This document shows, piece after piece, positions 46,521-58,429 of a DNA stretch of 64,000 bases (positions are counted from its first letter, which is position 1; every line of letters starts with the position of its first letter). Under the pieces are notes generated by a model. That model did not search any database. It was not told the origin of the DNA and worked only from the letters and a program-made list of their open reading frames with translations. Both the position numbers and the translations under genes were made by a program. The stretch lies in contig CM069438.1 in assembly GCA_035610365.1 (NCBI GenBank), positions 55,362,837-55,426,836 of the forward strand, written 5' to 3'. Origin of the DNA: Aquatica leii (taxonomy: Eukaryota > Arthropoda > Insecta > Coleoptera > Lampyridae).

Positions 46521-47829
46521 TGACCTACAACCATACCAATACTTACAGACGTAGCTACGGTAGATTTACCGAAGTGGAATACTAAAAATAGAAAACCGAC
46601 ATCACTTTCACCAGAAGCAGCAAACCGTACTGATAATTATGCGCATCAAAACGTATTACAAGAAGCAGATATAAACAACCAACGATTGGAACTAAACTAG
46701 TCCACGTCTGACATGCAGTAAAGATAATGCGACGGCAAGTCCAAAGTCTAAAACTAAAATACAGCTAAAATCAAGTGCGGTAGGGAGACTCAATCTCTTC
46801 TAAATTCTTCATCACTTTATGGAAGTATGTATTTAAAGCATTGGAATGGAGCAACCAAAAGAAAGTACATAAAAATTTATTATATTGGTAAACTTTCTAC
46901 TTAAAATTGGATATTTCAGATTCATAAGTCGATCTGAGATGCCTTGCGGAAGCTGCCCAAGTTTGTCGACGAATTCGTTTTTAATGACAAATTCATTTTT
47001 TTGTTTTCTGCATAATTTTTCTAGAAAAAGATGTTGTTCAGCTATGTTGCCATCGCCCAACACAGGGCGCAATGGTGATAAGTCTCTTAAAATCTTTGGC
47101 TTGTGCTGGAATGATCGTTTTAGAAACTTTTTACTTTCAGGCTTAACTTTTTAGTGAGTTTGCAGTAAAAGATCAGTTGCCCCGTGTTTTGCAGATGTAT
47201 CACAGTAGTTGAGACAATTAAAAAAATTAGGTCTTTGATTCACCTTCTTTGGTTAGCTCGGTATCGGAGATGCAGATAGTAGTAACCGAAGTAGAGTGGT
47301 GCGTTGGTACCCTGTGTCGCTTATTCTTGCGAGTAGAAATGTCATTTTGAGGAAGAAAGAAACCCCAACTAATAACACAAGCGTGCGTTAGAAAAAAACA
47401 AGACAATGTTGATTCAAAAATATTCCTAAGCTTTATTATAACTAGCAGTATTCCACGGATCGGTGATTAAAAAAGGGCTATGTGAATACCTTAATTCAAA
47501 TAAAGACAGTTGCTCTCACTTGAGCTATCGGTAGCATTAACAGTAAAACCCTATACCACAAATAAAATGGATCAAGGAAAAAAAAATTACAAGGGTAGTT
47601 AAGCTGGGAGCTAAAAAAATATGACACGTGTAGCACTGAATTCACGCGTGAATAAACATTTTTAAGATATCAGTCTTTAATGTAAATTAACACCAAGAGA
47701 GTTTTTTAGATGTTTAGACAGTTAGTCTTCAGAATATTTATCCAAAAAAAATTTTAAGCCATTTGGATGTTTAAAAAAAAATCTGCACTTACTAAATAAT
47801 TTTTTAACCCGACATTTTAAAGCGGTCAA
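46521..47829. other. Intergenic repeat-derived sequence, unassigned
   Basis: The first 250 bases may be the 3-prime region of the Penelope-like element. On the minus strand 46833-47154 gives an open frame with PKILRDLSPLRPVLGDGN and LGQLPQGISDRLM that I do not recognise. Nothing else is evident. Confidence 0.3.
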
Positions 47830-47970
47830 CAACAAAGCAAAAAATGAAGTGCAATACAACCGCATTACCTGCACGAAGGCAGCGGCCAGACCAGCTATCG
47901 AACAGAAGGTGCTAAGAATACCTGGAAAAGATCAGGCTCCCAACTGTACATCAGAACATCTAATGCAAGG

Positions 47971-49174
47971 TGTTACGTGCAAAATTTTCATAACGTAATA
48001 CCTTGTATATTGAATTAAAATTAGATTCCGGTTTTGACGCCCTCTGCCGATCTTTCTGGTTACTGTCATGTTGCGGAATTCATTTTCAAGCTGTCAACTA
48101 CCTAAGACGGCCTGTGACGTTTTGAATTGGTCTAATCCAAAGATTTAATAGTACATCCACTGTGATAGACAGGAAATTATAAGTTAATTACAAATTTAAC
48201 ATAATTTATTCGGCACAGGGTAAGATATTTACATTCGTATTGTTAGGATTCTTTTGTAATTTCTTTCTTAATTTGATAGCCGTTGGCCACATGTTCGATT
48301 TAATAAAAGAACAATGAAGAATTAATATTGACAAATACCTTCACTGAACGCTTAGGATTTTAGAAGGCATATTATCCACAACGAAAAGGAAGTCTTGACC
48401 AGCATTTGCCTTTGAGATGTTATTTCTTATACGCCAGTTGATTGCGATATCCACCTTTTCGTAATTGCGAATAACAACATTCGATACAACGGGTTTTTAT
48501 ATCTAATTTCCTTTATTATTAACGATTTTGTAGCTTCCTATCTTCGTGAGTTATTGTGTTGACACCATTTGCTATTCATATCTATTCCAGGCTCACTCAC
48601 CGGGGAAAACGTTTTCTTTGATCAAGTAGGTACTGGATTGTGGGTAAGTTTATTTAATTATTTTGTCGCTGTCAGAAGAGTCACTCACGGAGCTTTTGTT
48701 TATGTTAATTTTTGTAATTACGATCATTGTTGCAATACCATTAAGGTAGTTTCAATTATTATTTTGTGTGTATCGCATACTGTGTATAAACCATATTTAT
48801 TACGAAATTTTCTTCGCTATTCACTTCGATTCAACTTATGTATTGTGTGTTGCCGATACTTTTGGAATTTATGGATTGAGAATTAGATATACTCTCGTTA
48901 ATATTCTACGTTACTAAATTAAAGTTTTTATACCTGTTAATCTTTCTTTTATGGCAACATATCTTTCTCTTTTATTGTGGTTACCCGAACAGTAGAGTAA
49001 CAAGGATTACGAACCTAAAAAATCGTTACAAGTTTGGACCGTCTGTTTTGATCGAGGTAGAAGTGATAATTATAAAAGATCTGGCGCTCTTAATTATTAT
49101 TCACTTAAACCTTCCCTATCTCCGACTGTGTGAGTTGGCCGTGCAAGGTTCGTATGACCTATAAGCTTGTAACA
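47971..49174 (+). mobile_element. Solo LTR, 1204 bases, target duplication AAGG
   Basis: Second copy of the family at 45146. It begins TGTTACGTGC, ends CTTGTAACA, and is flanked by AAGG at 47967-47970 and 49175-49178. Excision in silico restores AATGCAAGGACACTGG, that is N-A-R-T-L-G of the RTE endonuclease. It has GGCACAGGGTAAGA at 48213 and GATCTGGCGCTC near 49078. Confidence 0.92.
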
Positions 49175-49920
49175 AAGGACACTGGGAGATGAGGATAAGT
49201 TAGAAGAACTACACTATAAACTAAATAAAATAAACTGGGATATTGTGGGATTAGCAGAGGTTAGGAAGAAGGAAGAAAATTGCCTAAAACTCAAATCGGG
49301 TCATATACTATTCTACAAAGGAGATGAGAACTGTAGCATTGGCGGTGTTGGAGTTCTAGTGCACAAAAGAATGGTCCCATACTTGCAAATACTTAAGGCA
49401 AAAGCTGACAGGGTGATATATATCACATTAAAAATTAATGCGAATTTATGCGCCAACCAGTAACCATAAAGACCAAGAGGTGGAAGTACTCTATGATGAA
49501 ATAACACAATGCCTAAATGAGAACAAAACAAAATACACACTGGTCATTGGAGACTTTAATGCGAAAGTAGGGAATGATGGCACATACTCAAGATATATAG
49601 ACAAGTTTGGCTACGGAACAAGAAATGAAAAAGGCAATGAACACTTTCTACAATAAAAGACCAAATAAAAAATGGTCATGAGTAAGACCAGATGGAACCA
49701 CGAAAAATGAAATAGACTTCGTGTTGGCACAACAGAAACACATAATTATAGACGTAGATGTTCTAAACTCGTTCACGACAGATAGCGACCATAGAATGGT
49801 TAGGTGTAAAATATTTATGAACGGAAAACTAGAAAGAGCAAATAAATTTAATACTTCCAAAAAGAATTTAGATGCAAGTACCCTAAAGAACAAAAACCAG
49901 AATTCAAAACCAAACTAACC
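49175..49920 (+). pseudogene. RTE LINE endonuclease domain
   Basis: NKINWDIVGLAEVRKKEENC contains the Glu of the APE-type active site. IGGVGVLVHKRM, LRIYAPTSNHKDQEVE and YTLVIGDFNAKVGNDGTYSR (catalytic GDFNAK) follow, then TTDSDHRMVRCK with the final Asp-His. Two frame changes, near 49440 and 49656, separate the pieces. The order is that of RTE/BovB-type elements. Confidence 0.85.
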
Positions 49921-49985
49921 CATCGAATATAAATCACATATACAAACGGTTAACAAAAGCACTAAAAGAAACGGCAAATAATATC

Positions 49986-51592
49986 TTGAAACCAAGGGAC
50001 AAACCTGAAAAGCTGAGCATAGAAACAAAACAAATGCTGGAAAAAAGGATAGAGCTTATTAACTGGGGCGAAAGAGATACAGAAGAATACAGAAATATTA
50101 ATAAAACAGTCAGAAAGATAGCAAAACAGGATATTATTAACTATCAGGAAGGACAAATCGAAAACTTAATAGAACAACAGAGAGGCTTGAATATCTTTAA
50201 CAAGGAAAATACACATAAAAGAGTAATTACTAAGCTAACTGACAAGCAGGAAAACATCGTAGAAGACAGAGAAGATTTACTGCACATAACGGAGAACTAC
50301 TACAAAGAGAAAATAAAAACAAAGACAGTAAAATTCTTAATGTCGGCTCACAAGACCTCCCTGACATAGGAAAAGAAAAAATTACTGAGGCACTTAACCA
50401 GTTGAAAAACGGAAAAGCTGCAGGAGAAGATGACATACTGCCAGAAATGCTGAAAGAATCAGGAGAATATTTTGTTGAACAACTAGCAATATTTTTTAAT
50501 AAATGTCTTGCAGATGGAGAGATACCAGATGACTGGGAGACAGCCGTTGTGGTTCTGATATATAAAAAGAGGAACCCAACGAATCTGGAAAACTATAGAC
50601 CCATAAGCATCTTATCCTAGGTATATAAACTGTTTATGAGAATAATAACAAACCGTCTAGAGAAAAAATTTGACGTCTATCAGCCCAAAGAACAAGCAGG
50701 CTTTAGAAAAAGCTACAGCACTGTCGAACATATTCATACGATCAGAAGATTGAATGAGAAGGTAACTGAATATAACATCAAAGTGTGCCTAGCATTTATT
50801 GACTTTTGAAAAGCGTTTGACACCGTCGAATTTTGGGCAATAGAAAGAACTATGAGAAATGCAAAAATAGACCAAAAGTATATCAATGTCATTAAGAAAA
50901 TCCAAAGTGTATCAAAAATTAAATTGAGAATGCATGAAGATACTAACGAATTGACCATTAATAGAGGCGTAAGACAAGGTGATATAATATCACCGAAGTT
51001 ATTTACTCTGGTTCTTGAAGACGTATTCAAGAAACTACACTGGGAAAATAAAGGTATCAATATATCAGGAGAAAACCTCAACAACTTAAGATTCGCCGAC
51101 GATATTGTGATATTCGCCAGGAATGACATAGATTTACAAATAATGCTTACAGAATTACACAAAGAAGCAAAAACGGTTGGATTAGAAATGAACATATCAA
51201 AAACGAAGTCCATGACAAACGAGTCTACTGATAGAGACACAATAAGCATAGAAACTCAAAACATTGAAAAAGTTATATATCTAGGACAAGAAATAACGAT
51301 GGGTAAAATAAATCAAGAGCTCGAGATAAACCGAAGAATACGATTGGGATGGGCAGCTTACGGGAAAATCCGACACATTTTTAAATCCAAACTACCTCTG
51401 AGGTTAAAAGCCAAAATTTATAATGAATGTATTCTTCCGGTGGCAACCTACGGATGTGAAACTGGGAATCTCACCAAAGGGATAATAAATAAGTTGCAAG
51501 TTCATCAGAGAGCAATTCAAAGAAACATGTTAGGTGTTTCGCTAGCGGACCATAAAACCAACGAATGGATAAGGAACACCACAAAGGTTTAA
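49986..51592 (+). pseudogene. RTE LINE reverse transcriptase and thumb
   Basis: LNQLKNGKAAGEDDILPEML, WETAVVVLIYKKRNPTNLEN and YRPISILS stop at TAG, then KEQAGFRKSYSTVEHIHTIR, CLAFIDF-TGA-KAFDTVE, VRQGDIISPKLFTLVLED and the active site LRFADDIVIFARN. GLEMNISKTKSM and VIYLGQEITMGKINQELEI follow (thumb), then LPVATYGCETGNLTKG. The last 246 codons (50852-51592) are open. At least three stops or shifts inactivate the whole. Confidence 0.88.
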
Positions 51593-51850
51593 CATATAAC
51601 ACAAAGAATTTGTACCCTCAAATGGAACTGGGCTGGTCACGTAGCAAGAAAAAGCAGTAATAACTAGAGTGGAAAAGTGACTAGATGAAGATTTAGGGCA
51701 GAAAAAAGAAGCATAGGAAGACCCCAACAACGATGGTACGATGACATCAAACGTACAGCAGGACTAAACTGGTATCAGGTTGCACTGAATAGGGATGCCT
51801 GGAAAGATTTGAGAGAGGCTTATATCCAGAGGATAGAGAACGGCTAGAGA
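51593..51850 (+). pseudogene. RTE LINE C-terminal segment
   Basis: TQRICTLKWNWAGHVARKSS, then RSIGRPQQRWYDDIKRTAGL and NRDAWKDLREAYIQR are the typical RTE C-terminus. Two stops lie between HVARK and RSIGRPQ. The stop after ENG is followed by the (AGA)n tail. Confidence 0.85.
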
Positions 51851-52189
51851 AGAAGAAGAAGAAGATTGTAGATACGAACGAGTAAATATCACGGTTAATT
51901 TATGCCAATTTTTTGTAATTTTCTATTAAAATTATTACCAGTGCGCTTTACTTCTGACTATGTAATCACTTTTGTAAAAATTTGATTCTCTTTTTTTTGT
52001 ATTCACCATTTATTAATTTTAACGATAATAACTTATTGCATACGTGTACGAAGTGTTGCCTAAATAAAAGATTTGCTAATATTTGCAAACGTATATTTAT
52101 TTCGTATTTCCTTTTCTGATATTTTTTTAATTTTTTTTGTTGCCATTGCAATAAATATACATATTGTTAGATTTGGTTGTTTATGGTAT

Positions 52190-52335
52190 TAATTACTTTT
52201 TTATTTCCCACTCTGCCGCTGCTGCCTTTATGGTGATTGAGTCTTTTTGTATTCGCTTTGTGTTCTATCCGCGTAGCGATGTTGCGTTCCGTTTGTCCTA
52301 CATATGCCAACTTGCACGTGCATTACAGTTGTCTC
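52190..52335 (-). pseudogene. Penelope-like GIY-YIG fragment
   Basis: Minus-strand frame CTCKLAYVGQTERNIATRIE then HKANTKRLNHHKGSS shows the YIG-type motif (YVGQT) and the R-x-x-EH region of a GIY-YIG nuclease, in the context seen in Penelope-like elements. About 45 codons remain. It is unlike the fragment at 44840 in detail and on the opposite strand, so it is a separate insertion. Confidence 0.7.
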
Positions 52336-54491
52336 CTTTGATTTAAAGAAGCTGGTAGTGATCACTAATCTAAATGCGAACACCCAAAAGGTTATTCTTT
52401 TATCCTTAAAAGTCTAGATGCAATGCATTGTAAATAAAAAATACTCTGACGGAATAAAGAACGTATAATAAAAGTAAAAATAATAATTTGACCACGGCAG
52501 CAATCGTAAACACAGACCTCTGGGTATGGGTTGAATGCAAGTAAATACAAAGATGTGAACTCCTTAAATTTATTAATCATAACTTAATATACTATTTACA
52601 TTAAAGAACAATATTTGAATTAAACATATTAGAAATAAAACAGGATTTAAAATAAATATTAGGGCGCCAATCACCTTTTAAATTGGTGATGAATAAAAAG
52701 CGTAAAATCTTACACCTAATAAGTAATTAATATTAAATGCAAAAACATAGTAAACGGTTAATTTGTTATCGAGTGAACAGTTTTAATGACACAATTTAAT
52801 TATTTGAAGGTAAAATGCAGTATCTTAATTTCAGTTGACTCACCATACGATATGACGTTATCGTATATCTTCTCTTTTTAGCACATACTTTGTTGTAGTA
52901 ATAAAATTCTTCAACAAACCAATGTATAATAAACTTCAATAACTGATAATCCATTAATTAAACAACAAAACCAAAATAAAAGATCCAGAATAAAAATCTA
53001 GTAAACGAAAAGATCCAGAATAAAAAGAAAGACCCTAAATATAAATAATTAGAATGGTTTTTTGAATGACATTATGTACTCACGCTGCATTTACAACAAC
53101 GGCCTTCAAAATAAATTCCTTTGTCTAACGATTGCGCAACATTATGAAACCACTAAAAATGTTGAATTCAATAGAAAAATTATATCAGAATAAAGGTAAA
53201 CTCACCAATAATTAGATGGAATGAATAAAAATTAAATTACATGGGTTTTTACGCCATAATCAAGAAAATTTTGTCTTCCTCGCATCACACACGTGAACTG
53301 CGCAAGATTGTTCAAACGGAAGTGGAAGTTTAAGCTACCTCAAGTCGAGTTAGAACAACGCGACGTTGCCAAACTGAATAAATTTACGTGCAATATTAGT
53401 TGCAAAAATAAACGAATGTAAAATTGAATTTTAATTGTAATGAACTCAAACGGGACGTCACAGCATCAAGAAGAATTTTCTAAAAAACTATCCATAAGAT
53501 AGATGTTGACAAAATGTATCTTTTACCAAGTTTTGTTCTAGTACCTCTTGTAATCACCACAATCAAGCAACAACTGGCGTTTGCATGCCTCCGAAAATCA
53601 AGAAAAGGTTTCGCTGTATTACAGATAAAAACATTACCAACCGTTAAGATATTTGTCCACACACGACTAACAATGCAAACAACAGTTAAAACGTGCTAAA
53701 ATAACTTAGATAGCTACGGTTGGAGTATGTATTTTGTTTCTGCCCGATAGAAATTAATTTACACGTTTCAAGGAAAACACATGTTAACTTCAATCTTAAG
53801 TTCTCCCCACGTTATTCGTATTTGAGTTCGTTTTTAACTGAGCTGAAAACATTCACAACGACTTCTTTATCAAACCACGTAACGATTGAGGGCAGCGTAG
53901 AAAGGCAAAGATGCGTACAACGACTTTATGGTGTAGTCATTACATAAAACTATTTAGATAATCTATGATATATAAAAATTTGCTTGCAAAAACCAAATTT
54001 TACAGGAGACATTTCTTTGTTTACTGACTGCATACAATGTTAGCTGCTTTTCCAGATATAGACAACGACATAATTTTTCTGTGGGTTGTCTTTACGTCAG
54101 TTGAAAACAACATTTTGTTTTGCATGATAATATTTCTTCTACTTGTATAAATTGCTTGGATTTTGTTTTGACTTTGTGGGCTTTCGTGGATCTTTTTTAG
54201 TTACTGGATCCAGTTGCTGTTTCGCAATATTTTACAAGACGATTTTGGCAGCGTTTATTTGGATCTGGCACTCTTATAAATTATTTTATTTTAGTTATTT
54301 GAGCCATACCTTACTCTTCGACGAAATGAGCTTAACGCGAAAAAGTCCACAACACCAGGAACCCGTAAAGTTTTAATATAGAACGCGGTCCAAAGTTTGC
54401 CGTTTGAATACGTTTCTAAACTATAACTAGTAATAAAACTTAAGATTAAAAAAGAAACAATGTAATTTATCCTGGTACTTTTGTTTTAAAG
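52336..54491. other. AT-rich sequence with one exon-like segment
   Basis: Mostly low-coding AT-rich DNA. A short imperfect tandem repeat (AAAAGATCCAGAATAAAAA twice) lies at 52979-53027, and GGCGCCAATCACC with an adjacent palindrome at 52663-52690. The exon-like segment 53084-53152 is listed separately. Confidence 0.35.
53084..53152 (-). other. Exon-like segment, 69 bases
   Basis: Minus strand: acceptor ATTTTTAG, then 23 codons without stop (WFHNVAQSLDKGIYFEGRCC and KCS), then donor GTGAGTAC, phase 0 on both sides. A second donor-like TTG/GTGAGT lies 55 bases upstream. The residues do not match a kainate receptor. It may be an exon of an unidentified gene or a chance arrangement. Confidence 0.25.
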
Positions 54492-54890
54492 ATGAATCTC
54501 AGTTACAAGAGAAACAATAGACTAATAAAAACCCACAACAAGGATAAAATTGGAACGCCAACTACAATCGTTGATTTATTTGCATCGAGAGAAATTTTAA
54601 GCTTTTACGATGACAATTCATTTCAAAAGATGCTTTTTAGTGTTAAAAGCTCGAGTTGTTCTCCGAAAGTCGACGTTGTTCATCCAACAATAAAAAAAAG
54701 GTCCATTACAAGCAAATATCGTCGTGAAAAAGATGAAAAGATTTTATACGAGAAGATTCTAAAAATAATTAATTGTGTAAACGAAAGGTCGTATGTTTAC
54801 AGTTTTCTAAACGCAGTTAATCATAATTGCGAAAACAATGAACGAGTTCGTTCTCGACGTTTCGTTGTTGAAGTTAGCAGTAGTGGATGA
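54492..54890 (+). CDS. Unrecognised ORF, 132 codons
   Basis: Starts ATG after AAAG and runs MNLSYKRNNRLIKTHNKDKI to the end VVEVSSSG-stop. It is basic (many Lys and Arg), with no signal peptide or membrane segment. A charged stretch SKYRREKDEKILYEKILKII looks helical. I recognise no family. An open frame of this length is rare by chance in such AT-rich DNA, and the flanks are not obvious transposon sequence. It could be a first exon, a lineage-specific gene, or a transposon accessory ORF. Confidence 0.4.
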   Translation: MNLSYKRNNRLIKTHNKDKIGTPTTIVDLFASREILSFYDDNSFQKMLFSVKSSSCSPKVDVVHPTIKKRSITSKYRREKDEKILYEKILKIINCVNERSYVYSFLNAVNHNCENNERVRSRRFVVEVSSSG

Positions 54891-57185
54891 AGTAAATGTG
54901 AAGGGTCAACAATGACTGATGCGTCTGTTGTAAAAGCATTTTGTTCGAAATCAATAAAGATTTAAGAGTGGCTTGACTTTGTCATCGCAACCGTGGCATA
55001 TTTTTAACCATTTATAAATTTTAATTTTCTCCAGTAGACAATTTTCTTTATAAACGACAAAGTAGAATTAGGGTACTAGATCACTTTCTAATCCTCGGCT
55101 TAGTTTGATCTGACTCGGTCTAATGCTGGATTGCGAAAAAAGAAATGTTCAGCCCTTGTAATTTAAATCCCCACGACATCTACACTAATCACTTTACGAT
55201 TTTTCTTCAAACTAAATATTAAAGAAACTGTTGACTTTAATTCCGGGTATCGATTTTACTCAAAGTCAAACTTTCTCGATATTAAGTTTTACAGTGTTTA
55301 AAGTGAATCAAATGCTGGAAGGTGGAATTTTGTAAGCTTTGAGGTAATAGACTGCTGTGGGGTTTAATTACGTTCTCAAAATCCTCCCTTTCGCTTTAAG
55401 GATCTTCCGTTTCTAGCTCCCTATCATTGACGGTTGATTTAAAATATTGAAAGGTAATATTGCAAAATTAATTACTGTTTACTTTACATTATGACAGTGA
55501 AGGTACGAGAAAATTTCTAGAAAAAAACACCGATCACGTTTCACGCGTTAGAATCTACCAATTAGTTAAAGCAAGAAACTTTTAATTGAGTCGTTCGTGT
55601 CGGGATTTGAAAACGTAACAATCGATCTATTTTTGATCTTAACAAAGTTACTTTTTAGTAATGGAAATGTAAAAGGTCTTTACTGCTTGTCGTAAACAGA
55701 TACAGTTTATATTATTTGTCTGGATGCTTTTTTATTACAAATAATAAACACGTAGGTATGAACAATTTTATTGCTGCACATATTGGATGTAAAAACAGAT
55801 GCGAACGTTTACATCTGAAAGTGTAATAAAATATTGCGTGTAAAAAATGTAATACAAGAGAACCGTCTTAATGTTATTTTCTGAAATATGCCAGCAAATG
55901 TCGGTACAGTAAACTTTAGGTTGTTACAACTGCACTAAAGTTTACACGGGACTAACGGGTAAATACATTAAAGATATTATGTACGAAATAAAGTTTGTAG
56001 GAGAATTATAATTTCGAACTTTATGTAGCGCGTTTAAAGTTTATCATTTGCGCAATATACTTTATTGCTTTTCTTTACGTCTATTTCGACCGTGATTTTT
56101 GTTACATTTGTTTGAACGTACAACCTAATTATCATTCGTTTAAATACGTAGTTAATTTAACACAAAAAAATTTAAATTATAATTATATACTCAGAATAAA
56201 ATTTACATTGAAGCCAATACTATTTCAATTGTGATTTGTTCTTTAAAGACAATTTGCAATAAGTTAAACTGTGCAACGTAAGTATAGCCCATCATCAGTG
56301 CATTACTTTACAAATATTATATATTTTACTTGATTGGTTGCGTTAATTTTAGTGTAAAATACAATTTTCAGATTTTAGTGACAGTACACCCTATAGGGTA
56401 AGTTCTTAAGTGTACTCGCCTAGACGTGCTCTTTGGTAGACAGGAATCAGAAAGTTTAAACTTTGCTTGATTTTAATAATTTTTATTAGTTTGTTTCTAA
56501 TTTACGTATTACTTTTAACTCCTAATCCACGCCTTTTAGTCATCGAGCAACCTAAATAAACACCTTTGTGTAGCATTTTTAGAAGCAAATTTACCTACAA
56601 CGTTTTTTTAAACGTAACGTCAAAAATTAACTGCAATAAATACGTTTTTAAAATAAGTAAACGTAAATGTTAAGTCTAAACCACAAATTTTATTAACCTT
56701 TTTGGGCCCGGGTAATTTTTAGCACCCCTCGAGATAGGGTAAATGCTCACTTTTTAATTAATTTTATGTTTGATTAATTATTTTTTTTCTAGTCTGCTAC
56801 AGAAAATTTTCAAATGTAATTTTCCTAGTCTTTGTTCTTCAAATTTCAATTTCCTGAAAAGTAAAGTTGCATAATGTTGATTTGACGGGCTACAATTTAA
56901 TTTTAGCATCCATATTACTTTAAAACCCGAAGATAGCCGATCTGAATCGCATGCGCGAAAAACCTTCAAAATTTCGAATTTCAAATGCTTGTAATTAATG
57001 TATTAATTATTAAATTATAATCAAAAAATTGATTTTAAAAACGTTTTAAGTGCCACCTTAAATCTGCGTCAAAATTTTTGGGATTTTTTAATTTGGGAAG
57101 CAGGAAAAAAATAATTTCAATTTTCTCATGTTAAATCCAATGGAGACTCCTAGCGTGGGACACAACGTATACTAAGGTGTAAAGA
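54891..57185. other. AT-rich sequence, no gene recognised
   Basis: Contains CCTATAGGGTAAGTTC at 56390, the donor-like motif common to LTR fragments in this window, but no LTR ends or coding remnant. Confidence 0.35.
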
Positions 57186-57260
57186 TGTAATGTGTTCTGT
57201 TGTTTATAGTAAAATAAAGCTATTAAAACAATTACAGTCCCCTTACAATACGCCCTTCCA
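57186..57260 (+). repeat. 5-prime LTR (75 bases)
   Basis: TGTAATGTG to CCCTTCCA. It shares GTTGTTTAT, AAAATAAAGC, ACAATTACAG and CCCTTACAATACG with the 3-prime copy and lacks about 9 bases near its start. AATAAA at about 57213 could serve as a polyadenylation signal. Confidence 0.85.
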
Positions 57261-57279
57261 GTGGCGCCCAACGTGGGGT
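57261..57279 (+). promoter_or_regulatory. Primer-binding site
   Basis: GTGGCGCCCAACGTGGGGT begins directly after the LTR and is the same site as at 16484 apart from the last base. Confidence 0.85.
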
Positions 57280-57611
57280 CTTGTTAAATAATAATAAAGT
57301 GTCTAAGTACATTGTTCATTGCAAGTGTACAGTGAACGGCAACGATCACACGTAACGTAAGTGCAAAACATAATTTTTGTTTATGGACGCGATCATGACC
57401 TGCAAGAACTTTAAACTTTTAAGTTTTAACTTTCTGTAATTACGCCGTGTATCAACTTTGTCATATTTTTACAAAAATGGCGCATTTCAAACTGTATTGT
57501 TTGCATAAAAATTCACTTTACGGCGTTAATAAATGTGAAATATCCTTGCCGGAGATACGAGTGCTGCTTCCGGCGCAGTTATCCAATAAATGCTAACAGT
57601 TAATTTTTAAA

Positions 57612-58398
57612 ATGCCAGTCGCGTTTTGCTGGAAAGAAAAACGAAGATTGGGACGTCTTCATCGACGCAATCAACGTTTACAAAGAATGTTTACAGATCT
57701 CAGACGCAAACACGAACAAGGGCTTGTCCATGCTATTGAATGGCTTGGCCAACAATTGGTACCAGGGTGTAAAAGCCACTATCACTTTTTGGGACAATGC
57801 CCTCAAGGCGCTTAGGCACGCGTTTGGATTTAATAAACTTTTGCACCAAATCTTTAGAGAACTTTTCTCAAAAGAGCAGGGTAAAAAAAAAGATGTGCTC
57901 GTAACCTCTGCACGTGCTTTATTAGCTCGCTTACCTCATACGCCCAAATTTCATCAAACACATCAAAGAGATATGATATACGGGCTACTCAATCGTAAAA
58001 TCCGACAACGATTGCCGCGCAACGACGTTAAAACTTTTGACTATTTTGCTAAAGCTTCAGTACAGCAAAATATCAGTTCTACTGCATCTTCGGAAACACA
58101 TTCAAAATTACGGCCCAAATGCTCGTATTGCAAAAATTTTGGACAAGCAGAATGTCGCAAATATGCTTCAACCCAGTCACACAGTTTACAATCAAAAGCG
58201 GAAGCACCCAAACCAGGTTTGCAGAGCAATGCACAACTAACATGTTTCGGTTGCGGACCTCCAGACTATATACGGTCGCAGTGTCCTATTTGCAAAACCC
58301 CAAGTACATCCACACCTACTGTTAACAATGCCGCCTCCATAGAATTGTTCTTCTCGACCCTTATTGTTAATTACGTCCACGCAAGCGAACGACTCTAA
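57612..58398 (+). pseudogene. Gypsy Gag (capsid and zinc-knuckle region)
   Basis: From ATG at 57612 the frame shifts once near 57720 and continues to 58398. LANNWYQGVKATITFWDNAL, then FRELFSKEQGKKKDVLVTSA and ALLARLPHTPKFHQ, then YGLLNRKIRQRLPRNDVKTF, are the capsid pattern of Ty3/Gypsy Gag, the same family that gave rise to insect Arc-like proteins. Two Cys-rich motifs (CSYCKNFGQAECR and CFGCGPPDYIRSQCP) stand for zinc knuckles. The His of the second is replaced by Tyr, so it is damaged. Gag would form the particle that packages element RNA. Confidence 0.85.
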
Positions 58399-58429
58399 AC
58401 GTGCCTTCCTGGAAGCTTTAATTCAAGAA

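Larger units (their letters stand above)
47830..51870 (+). mobile_element. RTE-type LINE, split by a solo LTR
   Basis: ORF2-type frames start before 47970 (YIRTSNARTL) and resume after the LTR with GDEDKLEELHYKLNKINWDI. Endonuclease, reverse transcriptase and the WAGHVAR/GRPQQRW C-terminus follow. The 3-prime end at about 51849 is a short (AGA)n tract, as is usual for RTE elements rather than poly-A. Several frameshifts and stops are present. Confidence 0.88.

Noticed and set aside
46833..47154. Minus-strand frame with PKILRDLSPLRPVLGDGN
   Set aside because: No recognised family and no flanking support; left as unassigned in the region note.
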